64,000 nucleotides of DNA from Emydura subglobosa. Its lineage: Eukaryota; Chordata; Testudines; Chelidae. Of this stretch, positions 34,430 to 44,068 are shown piece by piece; the stretch's first letter is position 1, and each line of letters starts with the position of its first letter. The position numbers were made by a program, and so were the translations under genes. The DNA lies in contig ML679961.1 in assembly GCA_007922225.1 (NCBI GenBank), forward strand, positions 10,737,762-10,801,761, read 5' to 3'. The notes under the pieces were generated by a model. The model saw nothing but the letters and a program-made list of their open reading frames with translations, was not told the origin of the DNA and ran no database searches.

Positions 34430-35369
34430 TGCACGACAGGAATGCTCACACTGATAACCGAAGCTGTATAATTTTATACGCTTTTTATTAAGATAACATA
34501 AAATGATAGACAAATGACTGATTAAAAGCAAAATGAATAATCAAATAGGTAATGGGTGGGATTACAGCCTTATTCTAAAGACACGTGTAATATATACATT
34601 TATATGATATGCTTTGGATTGATATACTCACACGCTTCCCTGATGACCTGGTTGAGAGAGATGTTTGGTTCCTCAGTTCTTGAGTGGAGGAGTGGCGAGC
34701 TGGGCAATACCCAGGAGCTAGCGCTATAAGGCTCAGACTACAAATAATACTAAGTATAAACTAAGAACGAAAGATTCTAACAAACACTAACTAAAAGAAG
34801 CTTAAAGAAGGAGTAGCTGGTGATCATGCCCAAGTAACATGGTTTGCCCCTTTTTATACCCTGAACAATATGGGTCCTCCTTCGAAGTCCAAACTTGTCT
34901 TCTTCACCTCCAAATTATTAGGGTACACTTATTCTATAGGCTGGCAGGTTCGTGCATATTAATGACATATCCACATCCTTTCCAGACGGTTCCAGACAGT
35001 TCGCTTATCTCACCTTTGTTATTTCTGGCCCTTCTGTGGGTTTTGTAGTATATCTGTGACGTTTACTCGGGGCAGAATCTGAGACAGCCCCTCCCCTGTT
35101 TTGATGCCTCCTGTCTTATCTAGGGTAAAGGTTATAACCACATATGTCTTATCCTTTAACTCATCATTACTTATCTGGACCAAAGGTCCCGAACATATGT
35201 TTGCTAACTGCCTTAGCTTTCATACAGGATGTGGCCTGTAAGGTACTTTGCATTACAGCTATAATACATTAATATGAGTCTATGACTCTAGTATAATAAA
35301 AAAACAGTACTTAAGTCTATAAGGAAAGGTATACATGTGCAAGCAAGCATGCTAGTTCTATAGGCTACA
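34430..35369 (-). mobile_element. ERV-A 3' LTR (minus)
   Basis: The minus strand starts TGTAGCCTATAG at 35369, directly after a polypurine tract (TCAAAGGTGGGATT, 35383-35370). It contains a strong TATA box TATAAAAAGGGG (34858-34847) and an AATAAA signal (34489-34484), and ends near 34430; the left end is uncertain by about 25 bases. Bases near its end resemble the corresponding edge of the ERV-B LTR. About 0.94 kb long. The 5' LTR is missing except for a scrap at 37205-37242. Confidence 0.75.
34847..34858 (-). promoter_or_regulatory. LTR TATA box (ERV-A)
   Basis: TATAAAAAGGGG on the minus strand inside the LTR is the expected core promoter of the provirus. Confidence 0.65.
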
Positions 35370-35383
35370 AATCCCACCTTTGA
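35370..35383 (-). promoter_or_regulatory. ERV-A polypurine tract
   Basis: TCAAAGGTGGGATT lies immediately before the TGTAG start of the LTR. It has the position and composition of the plus-strand primer site of retroviruses. Confidence 0.65.
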
Positions 35384-35593
35384 TGGGGTGGCTGCAAAAA
35401 ATGAACCTCATCACACAAGTGTGGATATGGATGGTTAATCGCTTGAGAGGATAGTTTCACCACTCCCTTTTACAGCTCATGGTGGAGGAAGGGTATCATA
35501 ATGATAGTCTTCCATGTTTTGGTGCCTTATAGTCATGGGTACCATGATACATATTTTCCAGTATTATTATTTGTACCTGATTAGGTCTGGATT

Positions 35594-36625
35594 TTAGCTT
35601 ATGCTTGTTAATTTTACACTGAATTTGTATGAGACTTTACAAGACAATAATGCTTTCAATGGTAACCCTAGTGGGGGAATATAGACATGGAATGTTGGTG
35701 TACTTTGAATAGTGAAATCTTGATAAGCTGGCTCAGACATGATGGTAGTGACATTCTCAAAGGTAGGAATAGGGGAAATCGCTTGATTTCCAATTAACGT
35801 AGGTTGCTTTGGAGTAAAACAAAAATTTGGGCCTGTGACCTGACGCTCCAAAGGACCATGGTGGTATTTTCTTTGATTGGTTACCATGCAAAATTGGCCA
35901 CGGCCAGCATAGGACACCCTTTCCATTGGAGTTTTCCACTTCATCAGCCTCACTAGGCATGATGAGGATGATTCATTTTGTAACTCTCCCTGTAATCCAC
36001 ATATGACAGTATCTGTCTTGATTGCAACACACCTACAGATGTACTGAGGCTCTTTTTTAGAACAACAGGCCATCCATGGAGTTTTCCAAGTCTGAGTTGG
36101 AGTGTGATAGACTACCAAGGGAGTCACATTGACACATTCTCTGTAGATGTCATCTTCCAGGTGACCTATGGACTGGACAGCTGCCAATTCCTTGCACACA
36201 TCCTTGTCTGGATCAAACACTGGTAAAGAAATAGTGAATGAGACATACAAGGACCGTGCCGTCATACGATCTTTGGGAAAAGAACAACTGTCTCGGTTGG
36301 GGTGAGGTGTCACAGATCCCATCTGTCGTATTGTCCCCAATGACAAATACTGGCATAGATACAAACACGTGGCTCGCTCCCTTTCCGGCCTTTGAAAACA
36401 CTTAGGGCAATACCAATTTAGTAATTGTTCATCTTTGATTAGGTCTGGAACCTTCCCCAATTTTAAAACTTGCAATGTATCTGTGATGGTATTTATAACA
36501 TATTCTCCAAACGTGGAACAAATAATTTCCTTTCCTAAATATTGGTCCTTTTGCTGATCATTGTTTAATGTGACCAGTTGGTTAATTTTAAATTGGGTTT
36601 CATTAAAGATACAAGGTATATTCAT
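35594..36625 (-). CDS. ERV-A env surface-like ORF, open but without transmembrane part
   Basis: A 343-codon minus-strand frame is uninterrupted. It is cysteine-rich (about 18 Cys), with CPKC and CC pairs, and has N-glycosylation sequons (NET, NVT, NES, NVT), as expected of a retroviral surface glycoprotein. It lies just downstream of the integrase end and upstream of the 3' LTR, the env position. There is no clear signal peptide, no furin site, no fusion peptide and no membrane anchor before the stop at 35594. The 220 bases left before the polypurine tract do not encode a TM subunit. So this is env truncated by deletion, or a SU-like part only. It starts in an ATGA overlap with a short upstream frame. 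I cannot name the retroviral genus. Long openness in an otherwise gutted provirus is notable but may be chance. Confidence 0.6.
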   Translation of the reverse strand: MNIPCIFNETQFKINQLVTLNNDQQKDQYLGKEIICSTFGEYVINTITDTLQVLKLGKVPDLIKDEQLLNWYCPKCFQRPERERATCLYLCQYLSLGTIRQMGSVTPHPNRDSCSFPKDRMTARSLYVSFTISLPVFDPDKDVCKELAAVQSIGHLEDDIYRECVNVTPLVVYHTPTQTWKTPWMACCSKKEPQYICRCVAIKTDTVICGLQGELQNESSSSCLVRLMKWKTPMERVSYAGRGQFCMVTNQRKYHHGPLERQVTGPNFCFTPKQPTLIGNQAISPIPTFENVTTIMSEPAYQDFTIQSTPTFHVYIPPLGLPLKALLSCKVSYKFSVKLTSIS

Positions 36626-36828
36626 ACAAGGTAAAGAAATGAGTCCATAGAAGCATTTTCTACTGGTTTGGTATGCGTTTCTAAGGTAATCTTATGGCCT
36701 GGATCGATCGTAAGAGTCTCTTCCACTCTTTTCTTAGGTGCATTTTGCTTCAAATGTTCAATCAATTGAGCATGTACATGTTGCCATGTTTCATGGTCTT
36801 GGATAATTTGTTGCATATTTTGCAACAT
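36622..36828 (-). CDS. ERV-A short ORF between pol end and env
   Basis: A 68-codon frame begins MLQNMQQIIQDHETWQHVHA, rich in Gln, His and Glu and likely helical, and stops inside the start codon of the 343-codon frame. It may be the env leader in another frame after a frameshift, or a separate small ORF. No hydrophobic signal is visible except SFLYLV at its end. Confidence 0.35.
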   Translation of the reverse strand: MLQNMQQIIQDHETWQHVHAQLIEHLKQNAPKKRVEETLTIDPGHKITLETHTKPVENASMDSFLYLV

Positions 36829-36866
36829 TTTAGTCCCAAATTCTTGTTTTTGGCTCAGTCTTACCC

Positions 36867-37200
36867 TTAAAGCGATGATTTCAGCTGTTGCTCACCTAGT
36901 TCCTGAGCAGGAAGCTGCTCCTGAGACCTGGACAATCGATACAGCTTTAACTGATTAGCGTGGTAAATTTTGTCTTTATTACGCTTGCCTCCTGTTACCC
37001 TGATTTTATACATTGCTGAACTGAGTTTATCAATGACTCAGAAGGGTCCGATCCATCGGTTACACAGTCCATGCTCTGGTGCTTTATGCGTTAACAGCAT
37101 TACTTGGTCGCCAACCTCCCAAGTATTCTCTCGCTGGTTTTTGTCGAGGTAGGCCTTTGCCTTTCATCTGGATTTTCCCAATTTAACAGCTACCTGCATG
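36867..37200 (-). pseudogene. ERV-A pol remnant: integrase C-terminal SH3-like domain
   Basis: The minus-strand frame up to the TAA at 36867 reads AKAYLDKNQRENTWEVGDQV, then RWIGPF, a stop, VIDKLSSAMYKIRV and KIYHANQLKLYR. This is the Gly-Pro-Phe/Tyr and Val-x-x-Leu-Lys-pattern C-terminal domain of retroviral integrase. One in-frame TGA lies at 37038-37040. Everything upstream (gag, protease, reverse transcriptase, RNase H, integrase core) is gone, and the sequence jumps at about 37200 to a scrap of LTR U3. Confidence 0.75.
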
Positions 37201-37204
37201 TGGA

Positions 37205-37242
37205 CCTAAATCTATAAGGAAAGGTATATATGTGCAAGGCCC
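37205..37242 (-). repeat. scrap of ERV-A 5' LTR (U3)
   Basis: About 30 bases (plus: tctataaggaaaggtatata followed by tgtgcaag) match 35313-35343 in the U3 of the 3' LTR with one or two changes. Position, orientation and the abrupt junctions fit a deletion that removed the rest of the 5' LTR, gag and most of pol. Confidence 0.65.
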
Positions 37243-37470
37243 CAAACACAGAGATTGCACCTCCAGTTATCAATTACCAAAACAGATGTGGTCCTCTGGG
37301 AGCTCAGATCACAAAGACCAGGGCGAAGTGCTTGAGAGTTGGATATAAGGCATTCTTGATCTAAAGGATCCAGTCGTGGAAGGCATTTCCAGAAGAGATC
37401 AGATGGATCCTGATTCTAGCCACCATTAGGTCATACTGCAAGACCTTCCTTCATTGATAACACTCTTCTA
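37240..37470 (+). mobile_element. L2-like LINE, right part (C-terminal end of ORF2)
   Basis: The plus frame reads KAPNTEIAPPVINYQNRCGP, then WKAFPEEIRWILILATIRSY and CKTFLH before a stop. This matches in order the L2-clade end (LAPxYIxxLL ... LRS ... WNxLPxEIR ... FKxxLKTxLF). One internal stop is present. It continues the part at 34090-34429, interrupted by ERV-A. Confidence 0.7.
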
Positions 37471-38550
37471 CCATACCCAGTGTGACACTTAGAACAATAA
37501 GTACATCCAGCAGAGCTTCCCATCCCCAGAAGAGGGAGAAGAGCTGAGACTTCATCAAGCCCACCAGGAACTTTGCTTTGCTAATCTTACAGGCAAGACG
37601 CTCAGATACTAGAGTGATGGGTGTTAATACAAAACACTGAGATAGATAGATGGATACAACCTGATCCAAAGCCCATTGAAGCCAATGGGAGTTTTTCCAT
37701 TGGATCAGGTGCTGAATGAGGTCCAGTGATACATCAATAATAATAATATTACACATACATAGCAACTCAAAGTGTGGAATATTACTTGCTATTCATTAAA
37801 AAAATATAGGCTCTTGCTTAAAAATATTTGGTTCCTATTGTAAGGTTCATAAAATAATTCTGTCTCCAGCACAGCTATGGAAATGGTCAGAACAAATATT
37901 ATAATTTTCAATACTCCATACAGAGCACACTTAGGGCTCTTTTTATTTTTGTTTTATAACTTTGCTTAATCAACCTTTTATCCATTGAATCCCTTCCACT
38001 TCCATCCAATAAAATTAGCTTTATCTAAATTAGTTATCACCCAAAAGTACTTCCTTCTTGAATAAAAGGTTTTTATTTTAAAATTATAGGTGTAGCCATA
38101 GACTGTTCCAGAACTATATGCTTGGGCACATTTTTAGTAGATAATGTTTTTAATCCTAATTAAAAAAATATTCCTCTCCTATATAAAATGTTAAGATTTG
38201 TGAATTACCTTATTTTCATTTTGATAGACACACTGTAACAATCAACTGATTTTCATTCATACACCTACATTGCATCTTCCATTGAAACATTATATTTTTC
38301 TGTTAAACTCTTATATAAACCAGATTCATGTTTTCGTTTTACTGGATTTATTATAGTTTCCTTGCACACTTGGTATAGAACACAGATAATATTTTCAAAT
38401 ATAGGTACCTATTTTCTAAATCTGTGTTTTCATACCTCCATAAGTCAGTGGATCTGATTTTTCAAAGGTGATGAGCACCTTCAGTTCCTCTTGACTTCAG
38501 TGGGAAGCCCATACCTCTAAAAAAGGCAACTTCTTTAAGTGGAATACCTT
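37470..38550. other. AT-rich stretch, no gene seen
   Basis: It contains 'cattgaagccaatgggagtt' at 37672 and 'gacttcagtgggaagcccat' at 38490, modules of the short palindromic repeat family. Otherwise nothing is recognisable. Confidence 0.4.
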
Positions 38551-38554
38551 GCAC

Positions 38555-39632
38555 ATAGTATTCATTGACCTTGGGAAGACTTATGACCATATTCCGAGAG
38601 AAGTCATCTGGATGGTGTATGAGAATGAAATAGACACATAAAGACTATATCAGACTCATACAGGACATGGATGAGGGTGCTGTTATCACAGTTAGAAGGC
38701 CATGTGAAGAAACTGAACAGTTTCTAGTAAGAGTATGAGAACATCAAGGCTCACCACTAAGCCCCTTTTTGTTCACGTTGGTGCGCGATGAACTTTCAGA
38801 AGACATCCAGAGAGTAGCACATTGATGCATGCTCTCTGCAGATGCTGTAGCACTTGTGGGGAGAGACCAAAGAGAAAGTAAAAGACGATTTAGAGAGATG
38901 AAGATGTGCACTTGAAAGAAATGGCATGAAAATCACCAGAAATAAAACAGAGTATATGGTCTGTAGAGTCGATGATACCTGGCAGGAAGACAACAAGACT
39001 GTAAGTCTGGAGGGGCCGCCTCTATGAAAGGTAGAGAAGTTTAAGTACTTAGGTTCAATAGTAGATGATAATGGTGAACTCAATGACCAACTTATAAGCA
39101 GAACAGGAAGGCATGAATCAAATGGAGAGAAGTGACCAGATTGATCAGTGATAGGAGAATGCCTATCAAGCTGAAAAGTAAGATCCCAAAGATGGTAATT
39201 AGACCTGCACTTTTGTACGGCTCTGAATGCTGGGCATTGAGGAAGAGAGAGGAGCAGATCTTGAATACAGAGGAAATGACAATGTTAAGATGGATGCTTG
39301 GAGTTACAAAGATGGACCATGTTCAGAACCAGTGAATTAGAGGAAGCATGAAGGTGGTACCAATTAAGAAAAGCTGAGGGAAGCCAGGCTTAGCTAATTT
39401 GGGCATGTGAAAAGAAGACCGGAAGAATATATAGGAAGCAGCATGTTATACTTAGAAGTGGAGGTTAAGAGAAGGGTTGGAAGACCCAAAACTAGATGAA
39501 TGGATATCATAAAGCAGGATCTGATTAGCTGCAGAGTTTCTGAGGAACCACTTCAAGACAGAGTGGGATGGAGAAGGACTCAAAGAGCTGACCCCATATA
39601 TATGGGACTAAGGCTAGAAGAAGAAGAAGAAA
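38555..39632 (+). mobile_element. RTE-clade LINE, decayed 3' part (plus)
   Basis: Pieces of an RTE reverse transcriptase are readable in shifting frames: DLGKTYDHIPREVIWMV at the start (motif 'xxxKAYDxVPR'), a degraded catalytic block MLSADAVALVG where (F/Y)ADD is expected (about 38827), and an intact stretch at 39132-39335 with YGSECWALRKREEQILNTEE and MLRWMLGVTKMD, typical of RTE ORFs just after the RT domain. The copy ends in an (AGA)n run at 39619-39632, as is usual for RTE tails. Many stops and frameshifts make it long dead. Confidence 0.8.
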
Positions 39633-39664
39633 CACCTTATTTAAGTGTCTAAATAGGGAGTTAG

Positions 39665-39852
39665 GGCCCAGATTTCCAAAAGTGGCTAGTGATCTTGGGT
39701 GCCCAATCTGAGGGACAGCTTCAATGAACTTGGCTTTCAGAAAGGGCTGAGAACCCGCCCCCCGAAAATCAGACCCTTGAAGGTGTCTCAAGTTGGGCAC
39801 CAAAATACTGAGGCACCCCAAAATCACGAGTATTTTTGAAAATTTTGCCTCC
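39665..39852. mobile_element. inverted-repeat MITE ('gggcaccaaaatactgagg' family)
   Basis: The left arm 'gcccagatttccaaaagtgg' with 'cttgggtgc' and the right arm 'gcaccccaaaatcacgagta' with 'tttttgaaaattttgcc' are inverted repeats of about 37 bases at moderate identity. Non-coding. Confidence 0.6.
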
Positions 39853-39991
39853 AGATTTTCTACGTTCTTGTGTCCTTCGGACCTCGAAAGGAATAGACCT
39901 TTTGATTGAAGAATTGCACATGATTCAGGAATGTTCAAACAGACACCAACAGGATTTCAGATGTCTCCAGAGAGGCTGACAGAGACAGTCG

Positions 39992-40383
39992 TGTTGGCCG
40001 GTGATCAGGGGCGCAGGAACAGGATGACTCACAGGGGGGTGTGCGTAGCAACAGCGACTTTATTCAAAGCAGGGTGTCCCCTCGTTCCACCTCCCAGTGC
40101 CGTGGAGTGCGTCTAGGCAAGGTGCGTACATAGACACCCATTTACATGCATCTTGGCCCTCCCTGAGGAAGGTAGTGTGCCCCTATATTTTTTACCTTAT
40201 AAGGTCTTGTCTTATGCATACACTTAGACCGCCCCAATATTATTTCCCTTTTTATGCTGACACTCTGGGCTTGGGTTCCTTTCCACTGCACGTTTGTGGT
40301 TAGGGCACTTCCCTTGGCCTCTAGCAGGACCGTTGCCTATGGCTGGATATTGGTACATCCACTGCCCCCGTCACTGGCCTACA
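39992..40383 (-). mobile_element. ERV-B 3' LTR (minus)
   Basis: This 392-bp LTR begins TGTAGGCCAG on the minus strand at 40383 and ends CCGGCCAACA at 39992, so its ends are TG...CA with inverted GGCC-containing termini. It is preceded by a polypurine tract at 40384-40399. It has an AATAAA at 40064-40059 and a TATA-like TTATAAGG near 40196-40203. It is highly similar, by eye, to the LTR at 44540-44930, roughly 85-90%. No matching target-site duplication is apparent with the flank of the other LTR. Confidence 0.9.
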
Positions 40384-40399
40384 TTCCCCCACTTTCTTT
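40384..40399 (-). promoter_or_regulatory. ERV-B polypurine tract
   Basis: AAAGAAAGTGGGGGAA on the minus strand abuts the TG of the LTR. It is a textbook plus-strand primer site and fixes the proviral orientation. Confidence 0.85.
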
Positions 40400-40560
40400 A
40401 AGGCAGAGGCCCAACCCTCTTGCCTGTGCAAAACCTTCCTTAGTGTACCCCTCCATTGCCGCCAGGTCTGGGCTGGTGATTGGCATATGGAGCTGGTAGG
40501 TGCTACCATAAGTGGCCTGCTTACATTTGAGTGCCTTTTAGACGCTCCAGCAGAGGGAGT

Positions 40561-41203
40561 TCACCACTGACGGTACAGGGGATGCACTGTCACCACATGG
40601 TTGATGCTGTTAACTGGCTGGCAGATAGTCGCCACCCTATGCTGCAGGCAACCGTGCACCAACCCCCACAGGAGGAACAACCCAATTGATCCTCCTGTGA
40701 TAATAATGAGGCCCAAAAGGAGGGCCGCCTCTAATTTACCAATTTTCCCTCGTAACCTCAGGTGACAGGTGATATTCCACCACAAACATGCGCGGAGTTG
40801 GACCACTACTGGATGTAGGGTTCCCTCTATTTTCTTTATCTGAATTACAACATTTTGTAATTGAGATATATGCTGGGAGAGATTAATCAGCTGTTGGTGG
40901 GTGCTTTCCCAAGCAATGGGGTCGGGTGTGTGTACTTGATGGAACCATTCCACAGGGAAATGCACCTCTCCACTCCAATTTACCTGCACCAAGGCAGGGA
41001 TTTGGTACGTTCCATTTGCCCCAGGACAGACCCATAGGATATTTAGGAGGTTTTGACCCAAACTGAAGCAGGCACATGAGGAATTATCATTAGTGCCATT
41101 CATGGAACATTGTTTGCTCCAGCATAAGATGTTGCCTGCCAGGAGAAATGGGAGTGGCTTTGTTATTCGGCATTTCATTGATGGGGGTGCATCAGGCAAG
41201 GTT
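40561..41203 (-). pseudogene. ERV-B env, transmembrane-side part
   Basis: About 215 codons on the minus strand are open to a stop at 40561. Sequons (NGT, NDNSS, NGT, NLS, NIT), clustered Cys (SSCACF) and an amphipathic helical stretch (INLSQHISQLQNVVIQIKK) precede a hydrophobic anchor, LEAALLLGLIIITGGSIGLF, and a short tail. These are features of a retroviral TM subunit. The 5' side is cut by a CR1 insertion at 41204, and the env reading continues beyond it at 42063. No classic immunosuppressive-type motif was recognised, and I cannot assign the genus. Confidence 0.7.
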
Positions 41204-42062
41204 AGAATCATAGAATCATAGAATATTAGAGTTGAAAGGGACCTCAGGAGGTCATCTAGTCCAACCCCCTGCTCAAATCAGGACTAACCTCAGCTATATC
41301 ATCCCAGCCAGGGCTTTGTCAAGCCTCAGCTTAAAAACCTCTAAGGATGGAGATTCCACCACCTCCCTAGGTAACCCATTCCAGTGCTTCACCACCCTCC
41401 TAGTGAAAAACTTTTTCCTAATGTCCAACCTAGACCTCCCGCCCTGCAACTTGAGACCGTTTCTCCTTGTTCTGTCATCTGCCACCACCGAGAACAGCCT
41501 AGCTCCATCCTCCCTGGAACCCCCTTTCAGGTAGTTAAAGGCCGCTATCAAATCCCCCCTCATTCTTCTCTTTTGCAGACTAAACAAGCCCAGTTCCCTC
41601 AGCCTCTCCTCATAAGTCTTGTGCTCCAGCCCCCTAGTCATTTTTGTTGCCCTCCGCTGGACTCTCTCCAACTTGTCCACATCCTTTTTGTAATGGGGGG
41701 CCCAAAACTGGACACAATATTCTAAATGCGGCCTCACCAATGCCGAATAGAGGGGAATAATCACTTCCCGTGACCTGCTGGCAATGCCCCTCCTAATGCA
41801 GCCCAATATGCTATTAGCCTTCTTGACAACCAGGGCACACTGCTGACTCATATCCAGCTTTTTATCCACTGTTACCCCCAGGTCCTTTTCTGCAGAGCTG
41901 CTGCCCAGCTCGTCGGTCCCCAGTCTATAGCTGTGCATGGGATTCTTCCTTCCTAAGTGGAGGACTCTGCACTTTTCTTTGTTGAACCTCATTAGATTTC
42001 TTTTGGCCCAATCCTCCAGTTTGTTTAGGTCACTCTGTATCCTATCCCTACCTTGCATTGTC
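41204..42062 (-). mobile_element. CR1 LINE inserted in ERV-B env (minus)
   Basis: The 3' end carries the diagnostic repeat ATTCTATGATTCTATGATTC (reverse of 41204-41226). The copy holds a 254-codon open frame (41294-42058) of the ORF2 C-terminal region: [69 protein letters not shown] and a stop after LDKALAGMI. The catalytic RT blocks are lost by 5' truncation. The open frame and little decay mean it is the youngest CR1 copy in the window, younger than the provirus it interrupts. Confidence 0.93.
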
Positions 42063-43960
42063 CATAAATTCCCTAGAATGCCTCAAATTTTTCCAAATTG
42101 GGTAGTCACCGCATTCCAATTAGTGACATATTTAGTTAGGTTCGCTATTCTTATGGACAGAACTTTGTCTGTGGGCTCTTCCCATTGTAAGCAGCACGCG
42201 CCTGCTATTTCTGGAACCAGAGGCATGGCTGTAGCCAGGACCCCTCTTCCCCAGGGCCGTTTTAAGACCTTCGTAGGCCCTAGGCACACTTGCCTTTGTA
42301 GACCCCTTGACCGAAAAAACTAATTTGATTTTAAGCTATTAATAAATAATTTTTAAATAAAAATAAAAAATTATATATAAAATCTTTCGTAGACCCTGAA
42401 AGTTTCATAGGCCCTAGGCACTGTGCCTATTGTGCCTAATGGATAATACGGCCCTGCACTTCCCATAGCCTGTATTTGCCATTGAGAGACACTACACGAA
42501 ACTGATGTGACACTACACATTGAGCTCCACTGGCGCGGATATCGAGTGCTAAGAAACGGGTTAATTAGCGGACTCCAGCCCCCCTCCCAGCTGTGTCTAA
42601 GACCCTATGCAAATGGTTATTTAATACGACCTGTGCCCTGATACAAATGGGACCCCATGCGGCATTTCTTTTAGTAGCTAAGATATCCTCTGCTACAAGA
42701 GTTAATATGCGTTGGGTTGACGCTAAAGCGCGCGGTGTTAAGCCAAAGCCGTTTGCTGTAAGGGAGGCAAGACTTGCCACAGCATTAGCTCCAGTCTGCA
42801 AAAGTTGGGCTAACTTGGATAGCTGTTGCTCCACCTCAGCCACAGTGAAGGTATTGTATCCACTCCATAAGTAATGAGCCAAGTCACGCTTGGCTGCGAG
42901 GGGTTAGGTCCCATAGACCATTTAAGGAGGGCCACCATGGGTCTTGTGTATGGAATACATTTAGGGATGTCCACCCCTATGTCCCATTCTTCTGTATTCA
43001 GGGTCAGGGAAACCTGAACTGGAGTGGCATTAAGAGTTAGGATATACGCCCCTTGTGGCACTTCCCACCACAGCTGACTTGGAAGCTTATTCCAATTACC
43101 GGATTGCAGTGTGGGCTGGGGAGTCTCTCGGAAGCGAGCCACCCTTTCCCACAACATGTCCCTATACACGGAATAGAGAAATTATCATTAGGCCCCACCC
43201 ATAAATGTCCCCTTGTGTTCAGCGTAAGATTATCATTACCCTTCACATACCCCCAGTGGTTCTCCACCCTGTCTTTCCATTCCCAGTATTCCCACCCCTC
43301 CCGGGGCCGGGGGTGGTTCCCTCCACTTGAGGGGCTCTTGAACCCATTTCATCCCTGACAACCCCGCAACCATGGAGTTGAGTACGGGCCAATGCCCCAA
43401 CCCCATACCCAGACATATGGCTGGCAATACAATTTCTTTCATATCACATAACTCACTAGAGGATAGCCACAGCACGTGGTTATTTTTCCAGGTCTTCTCC
43501 CACGGAGGGAGAGAGATGTTGCAGGGTAGTTCATACTTTCATGTTCTGGTCTTTTTATAACATCGAACCAAGTTAAGACAGCTGATGTGGAAGGAGGTTC
43601 CTGGGCGGTGAACCAAATAGTCGCAGGACGTTGGGTAATTTTGCTGGGTAAGACTGATGTTACACAGCAAACATGGACAGGCAGAGTATCTGTCTCGAAT
43701 GAGTTGGTACTGTGAGGTGTTAAAAGAGATATGGGACACTGAGCCATTATTAAACGTGTCCTGCCTCATGGCATTTCAGGAGGTCCAGGAAGCCCAGCCA
43801 CAGGAGGTGTGTTCCAGGTGAGACTGATCACAGGATTCTGGATGTACACCGAATACGATTACCATACACAGTATTACAGTTCCCGTGAAGACACAATCAA
43901 CAATTGCTTCATTCCTTCAGCGGCTTGGGTTGGGATTGTCCGAATGATGGTTCTGGTCTC
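42063..43960 (-). pseudogene. ERV-B env, surface-side part, broken
   Basis: Env reading continues on the minus strand from about 43900 to 42063 in at least four frame pieces. These are 43539-43769 with sequons NGS/NTS/NIS, about 43240-43520 (ELPCNISLPPWEKTWKN and WLSSSELCD), 42810-43169 (LWERVARF, WWEVPQGAYILTLNATPVQV), and 42565-42882, a helical stretch (EVEQQLSKLAQLLQTGANAV). Frameshifts lie near 43540, 43270, 43165 and 42880. A hydrophobic leader-like segment is found near 43850-43900, followed by a stop. A 205-bp MITE interrupts it at 42252-42456. The gene is clearly dead. It is described as it stands. Confidence 0.65.
42252..42456. mobile_element. hAT-like MITE inserted in ERV-B env
   Basis: The ends CAGGGCCGTTTTAA and ATAATACGGCCCTG are inverted repeats. 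The flanking 8-mers ctcttccc (42244-42251) and cacttccc (42457-42464) match at 7 of 8, the size of a hAT target duplication. The interior is AT-rich with 'cgtaggccctaggcac' and its inverse near the ends. No ORF. Confidence 0.85.
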
Positions 43961-44068
43961 AAGTGCAGCAACTGGGGCCACTTCAGGCTTTCCCTCAAGG
44001 GAGTAAGGAGAGAGGGGCCAAAGGAGACGGACAATCGTATTCAGGTGTTCCATCTGTTCTATGACCAC
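43874..44068 (-). CDS. ERV-B short ORF overlapping the gag-position ORF
   Basis: A 64-codon frame starting MVIEQMEHLNTIVRLLWPLS overlaps the end of the 44480 ORF by 74 bases in another frame. It runs toward a hydrophobic segment that continues in a third frame (about 43850-43900). It could be the env leader exon or a remnant of joined reading frames after pol loss. Confidence 0.35.
   Translation of the reverse strand: MVIEQMEHLNTIVRLLWPLSPYSLEGKPEVAPVAALETRTIIRTIPTQAAEGMKQLLIVSSREL

Noticed and set aside
42565..42874. Plus-strand frame of 93 codons
   Set aside because: It is the antisense shadow of the retroviral env piece on the minus strand.
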